Assembly (NCBI GenBank): GCA_021209875.1
Contig: JAGYVD010000003.1
Coordinates: 124,001 to 188,000 of the forward strand
Reading direction: 5' to 3'
Source of the DNA: Rosellinia necatrix
Lineage: Eukaryota > Ascomycota > Sordariomycetes > Xylariales > Xylariaceae
Length of the DNA stretch: 64,000 bases
Shown here: positions 45,963-59,506 of the stretch, in pieces
Layout: every line of letters starts with the position of its first letter
How positions within the stretch are numbered: position 1 is the stretch's first letter
Notes under the pieces: generated by a model
What the model saw: only the letters and a program-made list of their open reading frames with translations
Database searches by the model: none
Told to the model about the DNA's origin: nothing
Made by a program: the position numbers and the translations under genes

Positions 45963-48900
45963 ATGTCGTCGATGAGCGACGCAGAAGCGCAGTGGCGTGC
46001 GCAATTCGCTGCCATGAAGTCAGCCCTAACTAGCCTGAACCTCCCGAACACCGATCAGAATTCAGAGTTTGCTTCGGGGGCAAATACGGATTTCTACGAT
46101 GAAGAACTCACCTCGGCAAACAGTGGCGACGATGTATGGGACTTCATATCAGACTCCGAGGAAGATTTATACAGCAGCGACTTGATTGACGAGTCGAATG
46201 GCATCACCGACAATGAAGACGTTGGGATATCTTGGTTTTCGAAACAGTGCTCCGCCATCGCGGCAAAGAAAGACGGGCTATCGCCAGATGCATTTCAGGC
46301 TCAGATTTTAGAGATTTTAGGCTCCAGCAGATCCGAAGAAGAGGTGCAGTCTCTTCTGGCCGACCTCATCGGGTTTGACGAATTCGACTTCGTGATAAAA
46401 GTGCTTTCTCAAAAACATGATATTCTCTCAGGCCTGCCAGGTAGAGAGGTGCGTGGCCCAGCCGGCCGACTTCTAACCAAAGCCGAAAGGGATGAGGTGC
46501 TCCGGCGCCAAGACTTCAAACACAAAAACGCCGCGTTGGCACCAAGAATGCATAAGGAGAAGCAATATCCGCACGTCTACAAACAACACCACGCCGGAAA
46601 CACTTTGAATCACGCAGGGAAGAAATATGGCCTGCCGGTCGGGAGCGAAAGAAAACAGCTCGAAAAGTACGAAGAGTACTTTATCCCAGCCGGCAAAACC
46701 GGGACTCTTTGGCCCGGCCACAAGCTCGTCAATATCAAGGACATGGATGGCCTATGCCGCCGGACTTTTAAGGGGTACAAGGCTCTCAACCGCATGCAAA
46801 GCTTAGTCTATCCGGTGGCCTACAAGAGCAACGAGAACATGTTGATTTGCGCCCCTACCGGTGCAGGTAAGACGGATGCCGCCATGCTAACTATCCTGCA
46901 AACCGTCGGGCAGTACATCACGCCAAACCCCATTGAGAACATGGACTCGACAGACTTTGCTGTTGACCTAGAAGACTTCAAAATCATCTACGTCGCTCCC
47001 ATGAAAGCGCTGGCGGCTGAGATTACCGAGAAGCTGGGCAAGCGCCTGGCATGGTTGGGTATCCGATGCCGAGAGTACACTGGTGACATGCACCTCGCCA
47101 AGTCTGAGGTCGTCCAAACCCAAATCCTAGTTACTACCCCGGAGAAGTGGGATGTCATTACACGAAAAGGCACCGGTGACACCGAGTTGGTGCAAAAAGT
47201 CAGGCTGCTTATCATCGACGAGGTTCACATGCTCCATGATGAACGTGGTGCCGTTCTAGAATCTCTGGTTGCGCGCACAGAACGGCAAGTCGAGAGCACG
47301 CAGTCAATGATTCGTATTGTTGGCCTAAGCGCTACCCTCCCAAATTACGTCGATGTTGCCGACTTCCTCAAAGTCAATCGACAGGCCGGGCTGTTCTACT
47401 TTGATGCCTCATTTCGTCCGGTTCCACTAGAGCAGCATTTCATTGGTGTGAAGGGCAAAGCCGGGTCAAAACAATCCCGAGAAAACCTTGACACCGTAGC
47501 CTTCGAAAAGGTCAAAGAGATGCTCGAGCAAGACCACCAGGTTATGGTATTTGTCCACTCCAGGAGGGATACTCTTCTCACAGCCAAGATGCTCCACGAA
47601 AAGGCTATTGACCAAGTCTGTTCAGATCTATTCGATCCGCAGGGGCATTCTTATTATGAACAAGCACTTCGAGATATGAAACAATGCAAAGCCCGCGAGC
47701 TTAGGGACCTTCTTCCTAAAGGCTTGGGTATTCACCACGCTGGCATGACCCGATCGGACAGAAACCTGATGGAGAAACTGTTTGCCGAAGGTGTCCTCAA
47801 AGTCCTTTGTTGTACAGCGACTCTTGCATGGGGTGTCAATTTACCAGCTGCCGCCGTCGTTATCAAAGGCACTCAGGTGTATAGTGCACAGGATGGAAAA
47901 TTCGTGGACTTAGGTATCCTCGACGTCCTTCAGATCTTCGGACGTGCTGGTCGCCCCCAGTTCGAGGACGTCGGCATTGGCATGATCTGCACAACCGGGG
48001 ACAAGCTGGCCCATTACTTGTCGGCGGTCACAGAGCAGCAACCGATAGAGTCCAAATTCTCTTCAAAGCTTGTGGACAACCTAAACGCGGAGATCTCACT
48101 AGGCACAGTGTCCTCGATTCACGATGCCGTCCAATGGATCGGATATTCCTATTTGTTCGTCCGAATGCGGAAGAGCCCTATGAACTATGGCATCGAGTGG
48201 GCCGAGATCAGGGACGACCCTCAACTTGTTCAGAGGAGGCGGCAATTGGCTATACAGGCTGCTCGTACGTTACAGCAGAGTCAGATGATTATCTTCAACG
48301 AAGTTACCGAGGACCTCAAAAGTAAGGATGTTGGACGAATCGCCAGTCAATACTATATCCAGCAGTCGACCATTCAAGTGTTCAACGAAATGATGAAGCC
48401 GCAGGCTACCGAGGCAGACGTATTCCACATGATCAGTTTGAGCGGAGAGTTTGGCAATATCCAATCGAGAGACAGCGAAGCCAAGGAATTAACCAGGATG
48501 AAAAACGAAGCCGCCCAATGTGATGTTCCTGGTACTATCGATACGCCACAAGCCAAAACCAATATCCTCCTACAATCTTACATTTCCAGGGCACAGCCTG
48601 AGGATTTTGCCCTCGGAAATGACCTTAACTATGTGGCCCAGCAATCTGCCCGGATATGTCGTGCTCTCTTTATGATAGCGCTCAACAGGCGCTGGGGCTA
48701 CCAATGTCTCGTTCTACAAACCCTAGCCAAATCTATTGAGAAACGACTTTGGCCATTCCAGCATCCTCTGCACCAATTCGACCTTACCAAGCCCGTGCTC
48801 AGTCAGCTCGATGAAAAAGAGCTTAGCATTGAAGCACTTCGAGACATGGAACCCGCAGAAATCGGTGGTCTGGTTAATAATTACAATGCGGGCAAAAAGA

Positions 48901-51900
48901 TAGCAAAGATCATTGATCACTTCCCTACTGTATCCATTGACGCCGAAATAGCGCCTCTTAACCGCGATGTTTTACGAATCAAGCTTTACATCACCCCAGA
49001 TTTCAGGTGGAACGACCAAAGCCACGGAACCTCCGAGTCTTTCTACATCTGGGTTGAGAATTCAGAAACCTCTGAAATATATCATCACGAGTTCTTCATA
49101 CTTAATAGGAGAAAGCTGTATGATGACCACGAGCTTAACTTCACGATACCACTATCAGACCCGCTCCCGAATCAGATTTATGTCAGGGCAGTGTCGGACA
49201 AGTGGCTCGGGGCAGAAACCGTGACCCCTGTATCTTTCCAACATCTCATCCGACCGGACACGGAAAGCGTATACACAGACCTGCTTAACCTGCAGCCATT
49301 ACCCATCAGTGCCCTGCAAAACCCTGGCTTGGAAGAGATCTACGCCAAACGGTTTCAATTCTTCAACCCGATGCAAACCCAAATCTTCCACACACTGTAC
49401 CACACACCTGCGAATGTCTTGCTTGGATCGCCAACAGGCAGTGGAAAGACGGTCGCGGCGGAATTAGCAATGTGGTGGGCTTTCCGAGAGCGACCTGGGT
49501 CCAAGGTCGTCTACATCGCGCCTATGAAGGCGCTGGTTCGTGAAAGGGTGAAGGACTGGGGCGCCAGACTTTCGGGGCCTCTGGGCCTTAAGCTGGTAGA
49601 GCTTACAGGTGACAATACACCCGATACCAAGACGATCAAAGACGCAGACGTGATCATCACGACACCGGAAAAATGGGACGGCATCTCGCGAAGCTGGCAA
49701 ACAAGAGGTTACGTTCGTCAAGTCGCGCTGGTGATCATAGATGAAATACATCTTCTTGCCGGTGACCGGGGTCCGATTTTGGAAATCATTGTTTCGCGTA
49801 AGTGTTATCCCAAAGAATCATGATGCGAGGTTCTAATATAGTCCAGGTATGAACCGCATTGCCGAATCGACCAAGGGTTCGGTACGGCTCCTGGGGATGT
49901 CCACTGCGTGTGCAAACGCTACTGATCTGGCCAATTGGCTTGGTGTTAAAGAGGGCCTGTTCAACTTCCGACATTCGGTGCGTCCGGTGCCGCTTGAGCT
50001 TTATATAGACGGGTTTCCAGAAGTTAGGGGCTTCTGTCCATTGATGCAGTCGATGAACCGACCAACCTTCTCCGCAATCAAGACACACAGTCCCGAAAAG
50101 CCCGTGATTGTCTTCGTACCATCGCGACGCCAGACACGCCTGACCGCCAAAGATCTCATCAATTTCTGCGGTATGGAGGAAAACCCTAGGCGGTTTGTTC
50201 ACATGTCAGAAGACGATCTTCAACTTAACCTCACCAGAGTCAAAGACGACGCGTTGAAAGAGGCAATCAACTTCGGTATAGGGTTGCATCATGCCGGTCT
50301 AGTCGAGTCAGACAGGCAGCTAGCAGAAGAGCTGTTCCTCAACAACAAGATCCAGATCTTAGTCGCAACCAGTACCCTTGCCTGGGGCGTCAACTTACCA
50401 GCCCATTTGGTGGTAGTCAAAGGCACCCAGTTCTACGATGCTAAGATTGAAGGCTATAAAGACATGGATCTAACCGATGTTTTGCAGATGCTGGGCCGTG
50501 CCGGGCGTCCACAGTTCGATAATTCGGGCGTTGCACGTATCTTTACCCAAGACGCGAAGAAGGACTTTTATAAGCACTTCTTACACACCGGGTTCCCGGT
50601 CGAATCGTCTCTCCACACCGTCCTAGATAACCATCTGTGTGCAGAGGTCTCCGCGGAGACCGTCATCACCAAGCAAGATGCCCTTGACTACCTCACTTGG
50701 ACATTCTTCTTCCGGCGCCTCCACAAAAACCCGTCGTATTATGGACTGGAGATCTCGGCTGAGGAACACAACACCGTTGCTGCTCAACAGCTGGCCAACG
50801 ATTTCATGATTGATATAGTCAATAAGTCGTTGGATGAATTGGCACTCTCGAAGTGCGTAGAGATTTATCCGAATGGCGATGTCGACCCGACGCCGCTAGG
50901 AAAAATTATGAGTTACTACTACTTATCCCACAAGACGATTCGTCACCTCGTGAAACATGCTAAACCCGGCGCAAGCTTTAATGATGTTCTTTCTTGGATG
51001 TCACGAGCGACCGAATACGACGAATTGCCCGTCCGCCATAATGAAGATCTCATTAACGCCGAGCTCTCGAATAATATGCCCTTCTCGGGCAACACGTTTG
51101 GGCTACCGATGTGGGACCCCCATGTTAAGGCATTCCTCCTGCTGCAAGCCCACATGGCGCGTGTCGATCTTCCGATTACCGACTACGTCGGCGATCAGAC
51201 GAGCGTATTAGATCAAGCGATTCGTATCATTCAGGCATCCATCGATGTCCTAACGGAGCTCGGGTACCTGTCGAGCTGCCTCAGGATGATCAATTTGCTC
51301 CAGTGCACCAAGTCAGCGCGATGGCCCGAAGATTCGCCATTGGCCATATTCCCCGGTATTCACGGAGACACGGTCAAGGATATGACGCCGCTCCAGGAGC
51401 TCAGCACACGTAGCAAAGCGCAAATCGAGGAACTTGCGAAGAAGCTCGGCGTCCCCGCCTCTCAGCGGGGGCGTTTCAGTCGCAGTCTCTCTGCCATTCC
51501 CAACATCAACGTCACTACGGAAAATGTCACTGCCTTGTCGCTGACCGTGAGTCTCCAGCGATTAAACGCCATTGTTGAGCGGGACGGCCGCATTTTCGCC
51601 CCAAAATACCCCAAGCCACAAACGGAGGGGTGGTTCGTTGTGGTTTGCGACAAGGCCAAAGACGAGATCATTGCGGTCAAGCGCGTGGGGTGGAGTCAGG
51701 GGCCGGGCCAGTCTCGCAAGGTCGGAAGTAAACCAAGGGCGAAAACGTCAATCAAACTCCTGGAGCCAGGTAGAGATGGCAACGGGAGGAAGGTCGACGT
51801 CCTTGTTATCAGTGACGGTTATATTGGCATGCAGTACGAAATTCTGGGTGTTGACATACCGGCGCTGCCGAAGGTAGATGACGATGTGAATAAGACGAAG

Positions 51901-51930
51901 AGGGGTCCCCCGCCTAGGAATAAGGAGTAA
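45963..51930 (+). CDS. SLH1: SLH1/ASCC3-type RNA helicase (ribosome quality-control trigger complex)
   Basis: Ski2-like tandem-cassette helicase that splits collided ribosomes in the RQT complex. Exons 45963-49797 and 49847-51930 flank a 49-base intron and encode 1972 residues (yeast Slh1 1967). Cassette 1: APTGAGKTD at about 297, IIDEVHMLHDERG with the D-E-V-H box at about 419, SATLPNYVDVADFL, then a helicase C domain ending QIFGRAGRPQFED. A Sec63 module follows, with NNYNAGKKIAKIIDHFP. Cassette 2: GSPTGSGKT at about 1155, IIDEIHLLAGDRGP at about 1260, and QMLGRAGRPQFDN, then a second Sec63 module. The wording of cassette 1 (FKIIYVAPMKALAAEITEKL) and the N-terminal region fit Slh1/ASCC3 rather than the spliceosomal relative Brr2. 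The start MSSMSD was chosen over an upstream in-frame extension without family character. Confidence 0.95.
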
Positions 51931-52899
51931 CCGCACCATACAAAGAGGTTACAACTAGACAGCATGCTATATCGTCACCACTCAGAGAAAGCATAGAAAT
52001 ATAAGGTAGTAAAGGAATGGACTAAGACAAACCTCATAACCTCTGTTGTTCGTAGGCAACAAATGGGCCGTAATAATTCGGCGTTTCAGTGTTCTGCCAT
52101 AGGTGAAACACCCTATCGCCTGTCAATTTGAAACCCTCCCTCCGTATGTATGACACGTTTTTAGTGTACGCGACCCGTTTAACCTATTCTTATTAGTTTT
52201 CCCCTCAATTCCCACGGCCGACTTCCAGAACGAACAGCCTCTCCGGTCGATGCAAAGCGAATGGGCTTGGCGGAGATGGTGGTTGGCTTGAACAGCCACG
52301 ATATCTCAGCCCCTGTCTCGAAGAGCCGGAAGGAAATCTCATGTTGCGATCACCTCACAACCGGCGATCATAAGGGCCGTTGGGGAGTCGAGGCGAGAGA
52401 TGCGGCATCATGTGACAAGAGAAAACTCCAAACTCTGACCACGGCTTTCTGATTGAAAAAACGCAGTGATGCCACCTTCGTGCTGCCAATATTAACCTAA
52501 AGGATACCTTTCACCCGTTGGGATGTTGAGACTCATAGGAAATGTTGGCGCTAACGGGTAGAATACCACGAACGAATTGACGACACGAGGCTAACCAACC
52601 ACTCGAGGCGACTATCTAGTGGTAGCTCTCACCTGTAGTGTACGCATTGCAGCGTGGCACGCACCGCATAGACAAGACGCTATCATGCGATGCTAAAAGA
52701 TGACCTGCATGGGCCCATTAGCCGATGGAAAAGTACTGTAGTAGTAGTGGTGGTAGTAGCGCATACCCATTAGGCAACCTCTATCGTCTCTCTCGACCGA
52801 ATGTGGAAGACTGCCGGTAAGGCATATACGGAGATGGCTAGGCACGATGTCGTTGACTCACTCTCCCCGACCCAACAGCGTGCAGAAAATATGCCATGC

Positions 52900-52923
52900 G
52901 ACTCGACTCGACTCGACTCGACT
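52900..52923. repeat. (GACTC)n pentanucleotide repeat
   Basis: Nearly five uninterrupted GACTC units in intergenic DNA. Confidence 0.9.
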
Positions 52924-53498
52924 GGAAACCCGTGCGCCTTAAGACGCTCGTGCTAGGAAGGGGGGTCGTTTATATGATTACATAAGTGCATTAGGTAGCC
53001 TGCCTGGATGTAAATGTGTTGAGTGTACCGGCTCTATTCACTCACTCACTCACACTCACGTTCCGTTAAACGTGGGTTGGGTTTTCTCTTTACGTTGATC
53101 GACATCCCCCCTCTTCCTCCCCCCCTGGTAGGACTTTCTGGATGTAAGCGTTGAAGAAAGCTGACGTGCGTCTACACACATTTCAACCCTTTTCCTGTCC
53201 TTCTCTGCCCAAACCGGTTTTCTGACCCGTTTGCGCGAACTTTTCCAGTTTGCCTTATTGCTACCGTTGTGTTCGTGTTGGTCGTTTGCATGTGTCCTTA
53301 CATGTGCATAGCGTTGGGTCGGTAGTTAGGTTAGGTCATGCACTTGTACAGGTAGTGTAAGTTGGACCTACAATGTGGCGCCACATGATATCTCACCACA
53401 GCGTGGTGGAGAGCCCCGCCGTGGGCAGGTTGACCTGGCCCATGATTGGGCGGCAGAATGAGGATATAATACACGGGGGTTTCTGATTGGCACGTTTG

Positions 53499-53529
53499 GC
53501 ACTTTAAGCACTTTAAGCACTTTAAGCAC
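53499..53529. repeat. 9-base tandem repeat GCACTTTAA
   Basis: Three full copies plus GCAC in intergenic DNA. Confidence 0.9.
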
Positions 53530-56287
53530 ATTATCATCAGCATCAGCATGGAGGGATACCCATCTCAAACCCCCCATATAATCTAGTGTATAACCCCCCG
53601 GTATAAGTCAGACTCACTGACCACTCCCAGGGCTTGTGTGGTCGCAAAAGCTTGATCTGCAAACCCAGATCTAGTAAAACCCGGGGCCCTAGGCACCACA
53701 GCGCGCTAATGCTCAATACACTACAATAACACTACCTAGGTACCTGTAGCGTGCTTCAATATGTATGTATGTACAATGCACTATATCCGATATCCCTGAG
53801 TAACAGGTAAGCATGTGTGCATCAGGGACGAGAAATGAAAGGCTGTGCGGTGGAGATTGAAGGATTTCCGTACAGGTGCCGTAGTGTAGTGTAGGCATTT
53901 GCGAGTTCGGGCAGAATGACCGACCGACCGCTCGGTGTTCGTCAAGAGTTGTCACAAGTTGGCAGAGTTGACACATCGGCAGCATGGGTTGTTCGTCCAG
54001 CTGATCGCCTTCATAATTGCGGTGTGTGTCTAAGTTTAAGTATACGACAGCATTCCATCCTCCATCCTTCCCCGGCCGTGGCTCCGATTTGACCGTGGCG
54101 CTCTCCGGTTGAGTGCCTCTTTTCTCTGTGGCGTGGCACATATCGACTAATTACATAGCTGAGGAGCACGGCTGATGGGCACAGCTGAGGCGCGTAAAGC
54201 AAATAGAAGAAGAGAATCCAGGGTCAATGAGACACTTTGTTTTCCCAGGCATGTTGGCTCGGGCACATATTCGCGTTTCTCCTGTACGCTACTTACTCCC
54301 TTTTGAACTACCACCGTGCAACTGTAGGTACCTAGCTCGGTGGGTGCAGGTAGTGTGCAGGTGATGTAGTGTGCAGGTGATGTGCTGTAGTTATGTATGA
54401 TGTATGTACTGCAATTTGAACCATGTAGCTGGGAGATTTATAGAGTTCTATGTCTCGGCAGAAGTTACCAAAACACACAAAACTCAACCGCAAACACCAC
54501 CAAACAAATCTTGTTCACGGCAACACCCGTTTGCGCCCTAGCTAATCTCATTGAGGCTGGAGAATTTGCACGACGGCAAGGGAAAACAAGCTGAACCAAT
54601 GAATCCTCGTCTTAGTAAGTAAATGTCTCTGTCCTACAGGTCCATATACTACACTATACACTAGTTAATTGCAAGTATGGTATGACCAGTAACACGACAG
54701 ACAAGAGACGGCCGTTCAAGAGTGCCCAGGTGGGCGTTAAAATAATTCGAGTCACAAAACGGTCTCCCAAGTCCTAGACGACGGCGGTGTTACAGCAGGC
54801 ATGCATGCATCCTTGCCTTACCCCTTTCATCATCTCAAGCTGACGGGGCTACAGGGGTTGGACAAGCCTGCCCGCCCCAACAGCACAGCTGCGCCCGCCG
54901 TGTCAACGCTTTAATTTCCCCAATCCAGGCCTTTCGGTGGGGTCTCCCCTGAAAACCCGCTAGCCTAAATCGTGGATAGTGGCGTGCTATCAAGGCAGTC
55001 CGCCAAGTCTCGGCCTCAATTTTCTCACCAACCCAACTCTCCTTTGGTTCGTCGCGCGTTCGCTAAGCGCAGGGTCGGATCTTCTCTTTGGTCAGCCCTA
55101 AGAGGAGGTGCAGTAGTTGTAGTTGTGAGTACACATGCTCTATAACTACTTGTAGTCTATAGATATTAGGTAGAGGGAGTGGGAATTGGCTAAGGCACCG
55201 CTAGTTGCCCAACTCACGATACCATCAAAGTCAACACAGCATTGGTGATGCCAACGCAAAAAGTAAAAAAAAATAAAAATAAGGCAGACTAACAACCAAC
55301 AAGCATTGACTACCTTAATTACTTAAGTAATTACTTCAGGACTTACTTATATAATTAAGTGCATGGTAGATACAGTGCTGCAATAAGAAGGAAGCTGGGT
55401 TATCTAGCTCTTTAATGCCCCGGCATAGCCTGCTATATATGTAGTGTACATTGGGTGTCAGGGGCATAGAAATAATAGACCAAAATCGGGATGTGGTGGT
55501 ATGCAGCAGCACAAGCATGGAAGTTTTTCATCGGGACGGATACATGCTGCCCCCTACGCCACTTATAGCCTAAGTAAGTAACTAACTGACTATGTAGGTA
55601 CCTACACTAACTCGATGAACTCGCCTAACTGGTGAATCGGAACCCCTGACCGTTCTACCCTCTGCTATTATTATCCCATTCCGATGACCCTTATTGGATC
55701 GAGACCGTGGCACTAGCAGCGATAGTAGCCTAGCGCCGCGCTCACAAGTACCCTCGATACTGTAACTGGGTGCCGGTGTACATGATGCACAGCAGATGAA
55801 CTAACGGCACTAAACCCACCTGGGCAGATGGTCACACAAAGTCCCTAGGCAGTAGAGGCCTGCCTTGTCAAACCACATCCCGGATGGCTTTGCTCCCTCT
55901 CTCGCGAGCTGGCTCGGTCTTTGGTCTCGACCACTTTGGTTTTAGTTGAGGCTCGTCCGCTTCTTTCCTTTCCTCTCTCTCCCTCTCCTCACCCAATCGC
56001 CAACTGCGTCGACTTAGACCACCACACTCTTTTTCCCCAAATCCAACTCAGCCCAGCCAGCAGCTCACAGCCCCCTCGCGGCGCTCACATTCTTTAAGAC
56101 CTCACTAGTCGCTCTTTTTGCCACGCTTGGACTCAGCCATCCCCTCGAGAACTCAACGCTCCTGTTCTTTATACATTCCAGCCCCGTGCCGTGCTCGGAT
56201 TCTTATACCACATCTTGTCCATCGCGGCCCTCCACAACAACAACAAACAACAAACAACAATAAAACAACAGACTCCATTGTCTCAAA

Positions 56288-57251
56288 ATGCGTTCTACCA
56301 CCATCTTTGCCTCTCTCCTGGCTTTCGCCGCCTCGGCCCTCGCCCAGGATGCCACTCCCGGCTACGCTGTCGTGAGCGCTCCCGGTAATGGCGAGACCGT
56401 TCCCTCTGGCAAGACCTACACCATCCAGTGGAGTGCCGGCCAGTTCAGCGGTCCTGCTACCATCTCGCTGATGGGCGGCAACGACCCAACCACCCTCGTG
56501 GTCCTGGACCCCATTGCCAGTGAGCCGTCCTGCTTGATATCTATCCAAGTCGAGAGCAAGTCACTAACGGAAGATGCGTAGCTGGCGTTGATGTGAAGAA
56601 GGAGAGCTTCTCCTGGGCTGTCGCCTGCTCCCTTGGCGAGGATAAGACCTACGGCATCAAGATTGCCGATGAGGCCTCTGGTGGCGCCACCTTCCAGTAC
56701 TCTTTCCCCTTCGAGATCAAGGGCCCCTCGGTAAGTAGGCGACGTGGTTAATTCATTGTCTTGAACCAGGTCGAGAGAAATCAAAATAACTCTCGGCACG
56801 GAATATTCGAGTTGAATAGGGATGCTGACTTGTATCATAGTGCGGCAGCGACGACTCGAGCAGCAGCAGCAGCAGCAGCGTCTCGGTCAGCGCCACTCAC
56901 TCGGCTACTGGTTACCCAACCAAGAAGCCTACCGTGACTCCCACGCCCACTCCTACTGGATACCCTGTTGAGACCACCTCCAGCACCAAGGTCATCCCCA
57001 GCAGCTACATCAGCAACAGCACCACCACCACCGTCAAGTCGTCGAGCTCGGCCTATCACACCACGACCTTCCTGACCAGCGCCAGCACCCCTGTTGTTAT
57101 CGTCACCGAGTCCTCTCCCGTGACTGTGAGCGGCTCCAGCAGCGTTCCCGCCGCCTCGACCACTGCCTCGACCCCCGTTCCCACTGCTGGTGCTACCCGG
57201 GCCGGTGCTGGTCTTGCTCTCGGCCTTTTCGCCGCCATCTTTGCCCTGTAA
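56288..57251 (+). CDS. GPI-anchored cell-wall protein with Kre9/Knh1-like domain
   Basis: Exons 56288-56519, 56582-56730 and 56841-57251 give 263 residues. A signal peptide (MRSTTIFASLLAFAASALA) precedes an Ig-like Kre9/Knh1 N-terminal domain: VVSAPGNGETVPSGKTYTI, then QWSAGQFSGPATISLMGG, with SFSWAVACSLGEDKTYGI and ATFQYSFPFEI in exon 2. Exon 3 begins with CGSDDSSSS and is a Ser/Thr/Pro-rich, probably O-glycosylated stalk. The last 20 residues are a hydrophobic GPI-attachment tail (GLALGLFAAIFAL) after small residues. The Kre9/Knh1 family is linked to beta-1,6-glucan in yeast; in filamentous fungi this domain is mostly a structural surface module. Codon bias and a pyrimidine-rich leader suggest strong expression. 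Confidence 0.92.
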
Positions 57252-57855
57252 AGCATCTTGACGCCATTGCGTAGTTTGTTTTCATGACGTGGTTTAGTAG
57301 GGAGTATTAGGGGGGGGGGAAGGGGGGGTAAAGGGAAACTTGTCTGCACATCTGCTCCGCGGGATCGTAATAGTGGAAGCAACCTAATTCGATGTATGGG
57401 ATGACCGGGGAGATCAGTTTAGCAACTTAATGGTGATACCAAAAAACGACGACGACGCCGAAGCGCACGCCATCCCCGAACTTGTGGGGAGGCTGATGCT
57501 TGAATGGCGGGGAAGAGGAAGTTGACGAAGGAGATATAAGCGATAGAGAAGATGTTGAGGTGCGTGTTCGTTGTATACTCCGATTCGTGTTGGGATATTT
57601 CGATGGACCATCGTCTCGTCTTTAATAGAGCTTGTTTGAAAACCAATTATACATTTCGTGTTGATATGTTTCCGTGACATGTGGCCTCAGTGTCCTTTTG
57701 CTTGTTAGGATTGACAAGGGAGGCAGTCGTGTCACATCCCTTGAGGATCTCTTTGCTTTTTTTTCCTCCGGCATGCCCATCGCGTTGGTTTTGGCGAACG
57801 ACTTTCCGACTGAAGGCGAACTAAGTCATCGGTCTAGCAACGGAGGGCTGTCGAG

Positions 57856-57859
<4 letters not shown>

Positions 57860-57897
<38 letters not shown>
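57860..57897. repeat. (TA)n(TG)n compound microsatellite
   Basis: About 14 TA units followed directly by five TG units. Confidence 0.95.
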
Positions 57898-58357
57898 ATA
57901 CGCCTCTGAGAAAAACCCCCGCCGCCCCTCACCGTACTTTTCGCTTATATCCTCGTATTGTTTACTCACCTGTCATTTTGCCAAGCTCGTATCCCATCCA
58001 GAACAATTCCCTGTGCAGCGGCTCTCAAGGTTATTCCCGAAAACTAGACCTCAATCGCTCGGTCAGCCCCGTTAGAACCGCTACTCCGGAATTTAAACGC
58101 GGCTGGGCTGCTGCTCTGACCGGGTTTATGCCATTATCGAGAGGCATTGTTGTATGTTTGTATGTATGTATGGTATGGTATGTCGCTCGTGGTTTGCTTG
58201 CCAGAGATTTGTTTTAACATAAGACTCGATCTGTATTGAAGATAGATGACGCCAGCAAGTGGGCACTTGAGGTCGATTATATTATTTCATCTGCATTGCA
58301 TCGGGAGCGTGCGTGCCGGAGGTGGGTGGTGGGGGAGCACCGCGTATCCAGTGCTGA

Positions 58358-58408
58358 TGTATGTATGTATGTATGTATGTATGTATGTATGTATATATGT
58401 ATGTATGC
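58358..58408. repeat. (TATG)n tetranucleotide array
   Basis: About twelve TATG units with one interruption; a shorter related array lies at 58487-58515. Confidence 0.95.
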
Positions 58409-59506
58409 AGTTAATTATTATTCGGTTCCTCCAAGATCGATCGACGGTTCTACAGCAGATCACCCACGTGGTTTCCTATCTGCATGAATGTATGTATATG
58501 TATGTATGTATGTAGTGTATGACGTATGGGGATTCTACAGCAACGTACACTATGGAAGTGCTCGCCCCAGCTGCACGGCACGCAAAACAATAAACAAGTA
58601 GATTCGGTAGCGAGAGGTGCATACATACACTACATAGAGTTATCCCACGTTTTCTCTTTCTCCTCGCGTTTCCTATTCGCTTACACTCTCCTCGGCCGTA
58701 CTTTCCGATCGTCGAGGGAAAAGGAAAACATCTTCCCAAAGGGGAAGGGATAGTCGCTGTTGTGATCAATGAGATTAATTATTACCTGCACTAGTTATTC
58801 TGTACCTAAGTACGCTATTTCGAGCTAATGGGATTTCGGATTATTGATACAAACGCCAGAGAAGGCCCTATTAAAGCAACATATTATGACCGGACCACAG
58901 GTAACTGTGAGGTTGAACGCATATAACCAGGGAATTTTTCATGTAGTCAGCAAGCGATTCACGGAATTTAGACCGGAGGCAAGCAAGGAAGAAAAAGGAA
59001 AGCCTTCACTCCATCCAGCATAAGTCTAACTCTGGTCTATTTCTCATGCGATACTTACATAACCCGGACCCTGACCCAAGTAATTCTTTCATGCAAGCCA
59101 AATGTACCCTTTTATCCAAATCCCAACACTTGCCCCTATAACGCCAGCCGAAAGTCCATCATATCCCATCATCATCCCCCTCTCCCCTCTCCCCTCCCCA
59201 CAAAAAAAGGGGGGGAGAGCGCGGGAAATACACATCTGCATAGCTGGGTCCCTTCACTGATATGTTCCGGCCATTCGTCACCGTTGACAGCCTAAAAAAA
59301 TGTTTCAAGGCGAACCCGAGGAGACACGCGCATCTGATAGAGCAGACAGGCAAAAAGGAGAATCCAGAGAAGGTCTGGGTTGTTAGCGCGAGCCTGTTCG
59401 ACGTGGTCGGGGTCCGCATATGCCAAAAGGAAGCAGAGAAGAATGGCGCCAGAAGAAGGGAAGGATGACAAAATGAACAAAGCCCCACACCCCTCCCCCC
59501 CGGCTT

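Larger units (their letters stand above)
51931..56287. other. Intergenic spacer, 4.4 kb, no gene seen
   Basis: The longest gene-free stretch. Simple repeats are GACTC pentamers at 52900-52923, CACTCA near 53036-53056, a 9-base tandem at 53499-53529 and GTGCAGGTGATGTAGT repeats near 54350-54385. The last 350 bases are strongly pyrimidine-rich and probably form the promoter and leader of the wall-protein gene. A 142-codon minus ORF at 53713 is not supported. Confidence 0.5.
57252..59506. other. Convergent intergenic spacer, 2.3 kb, microsatellite-rich
   Basis: Contains a (TA)n(TG)n array at 57860-57897, TATG arrays at 58358-58408 and 58487-58515 and GGGGG runs near 57310-57330 and 59210. No coding region is supported. 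Confidence 0.5.

Noticed and set aside
53713..54141. 142-codon minus-strand ORF
   Set aside because: No domain, no splice support, ordinary length for chance in this region and interrupted by simple-repeat sequence.
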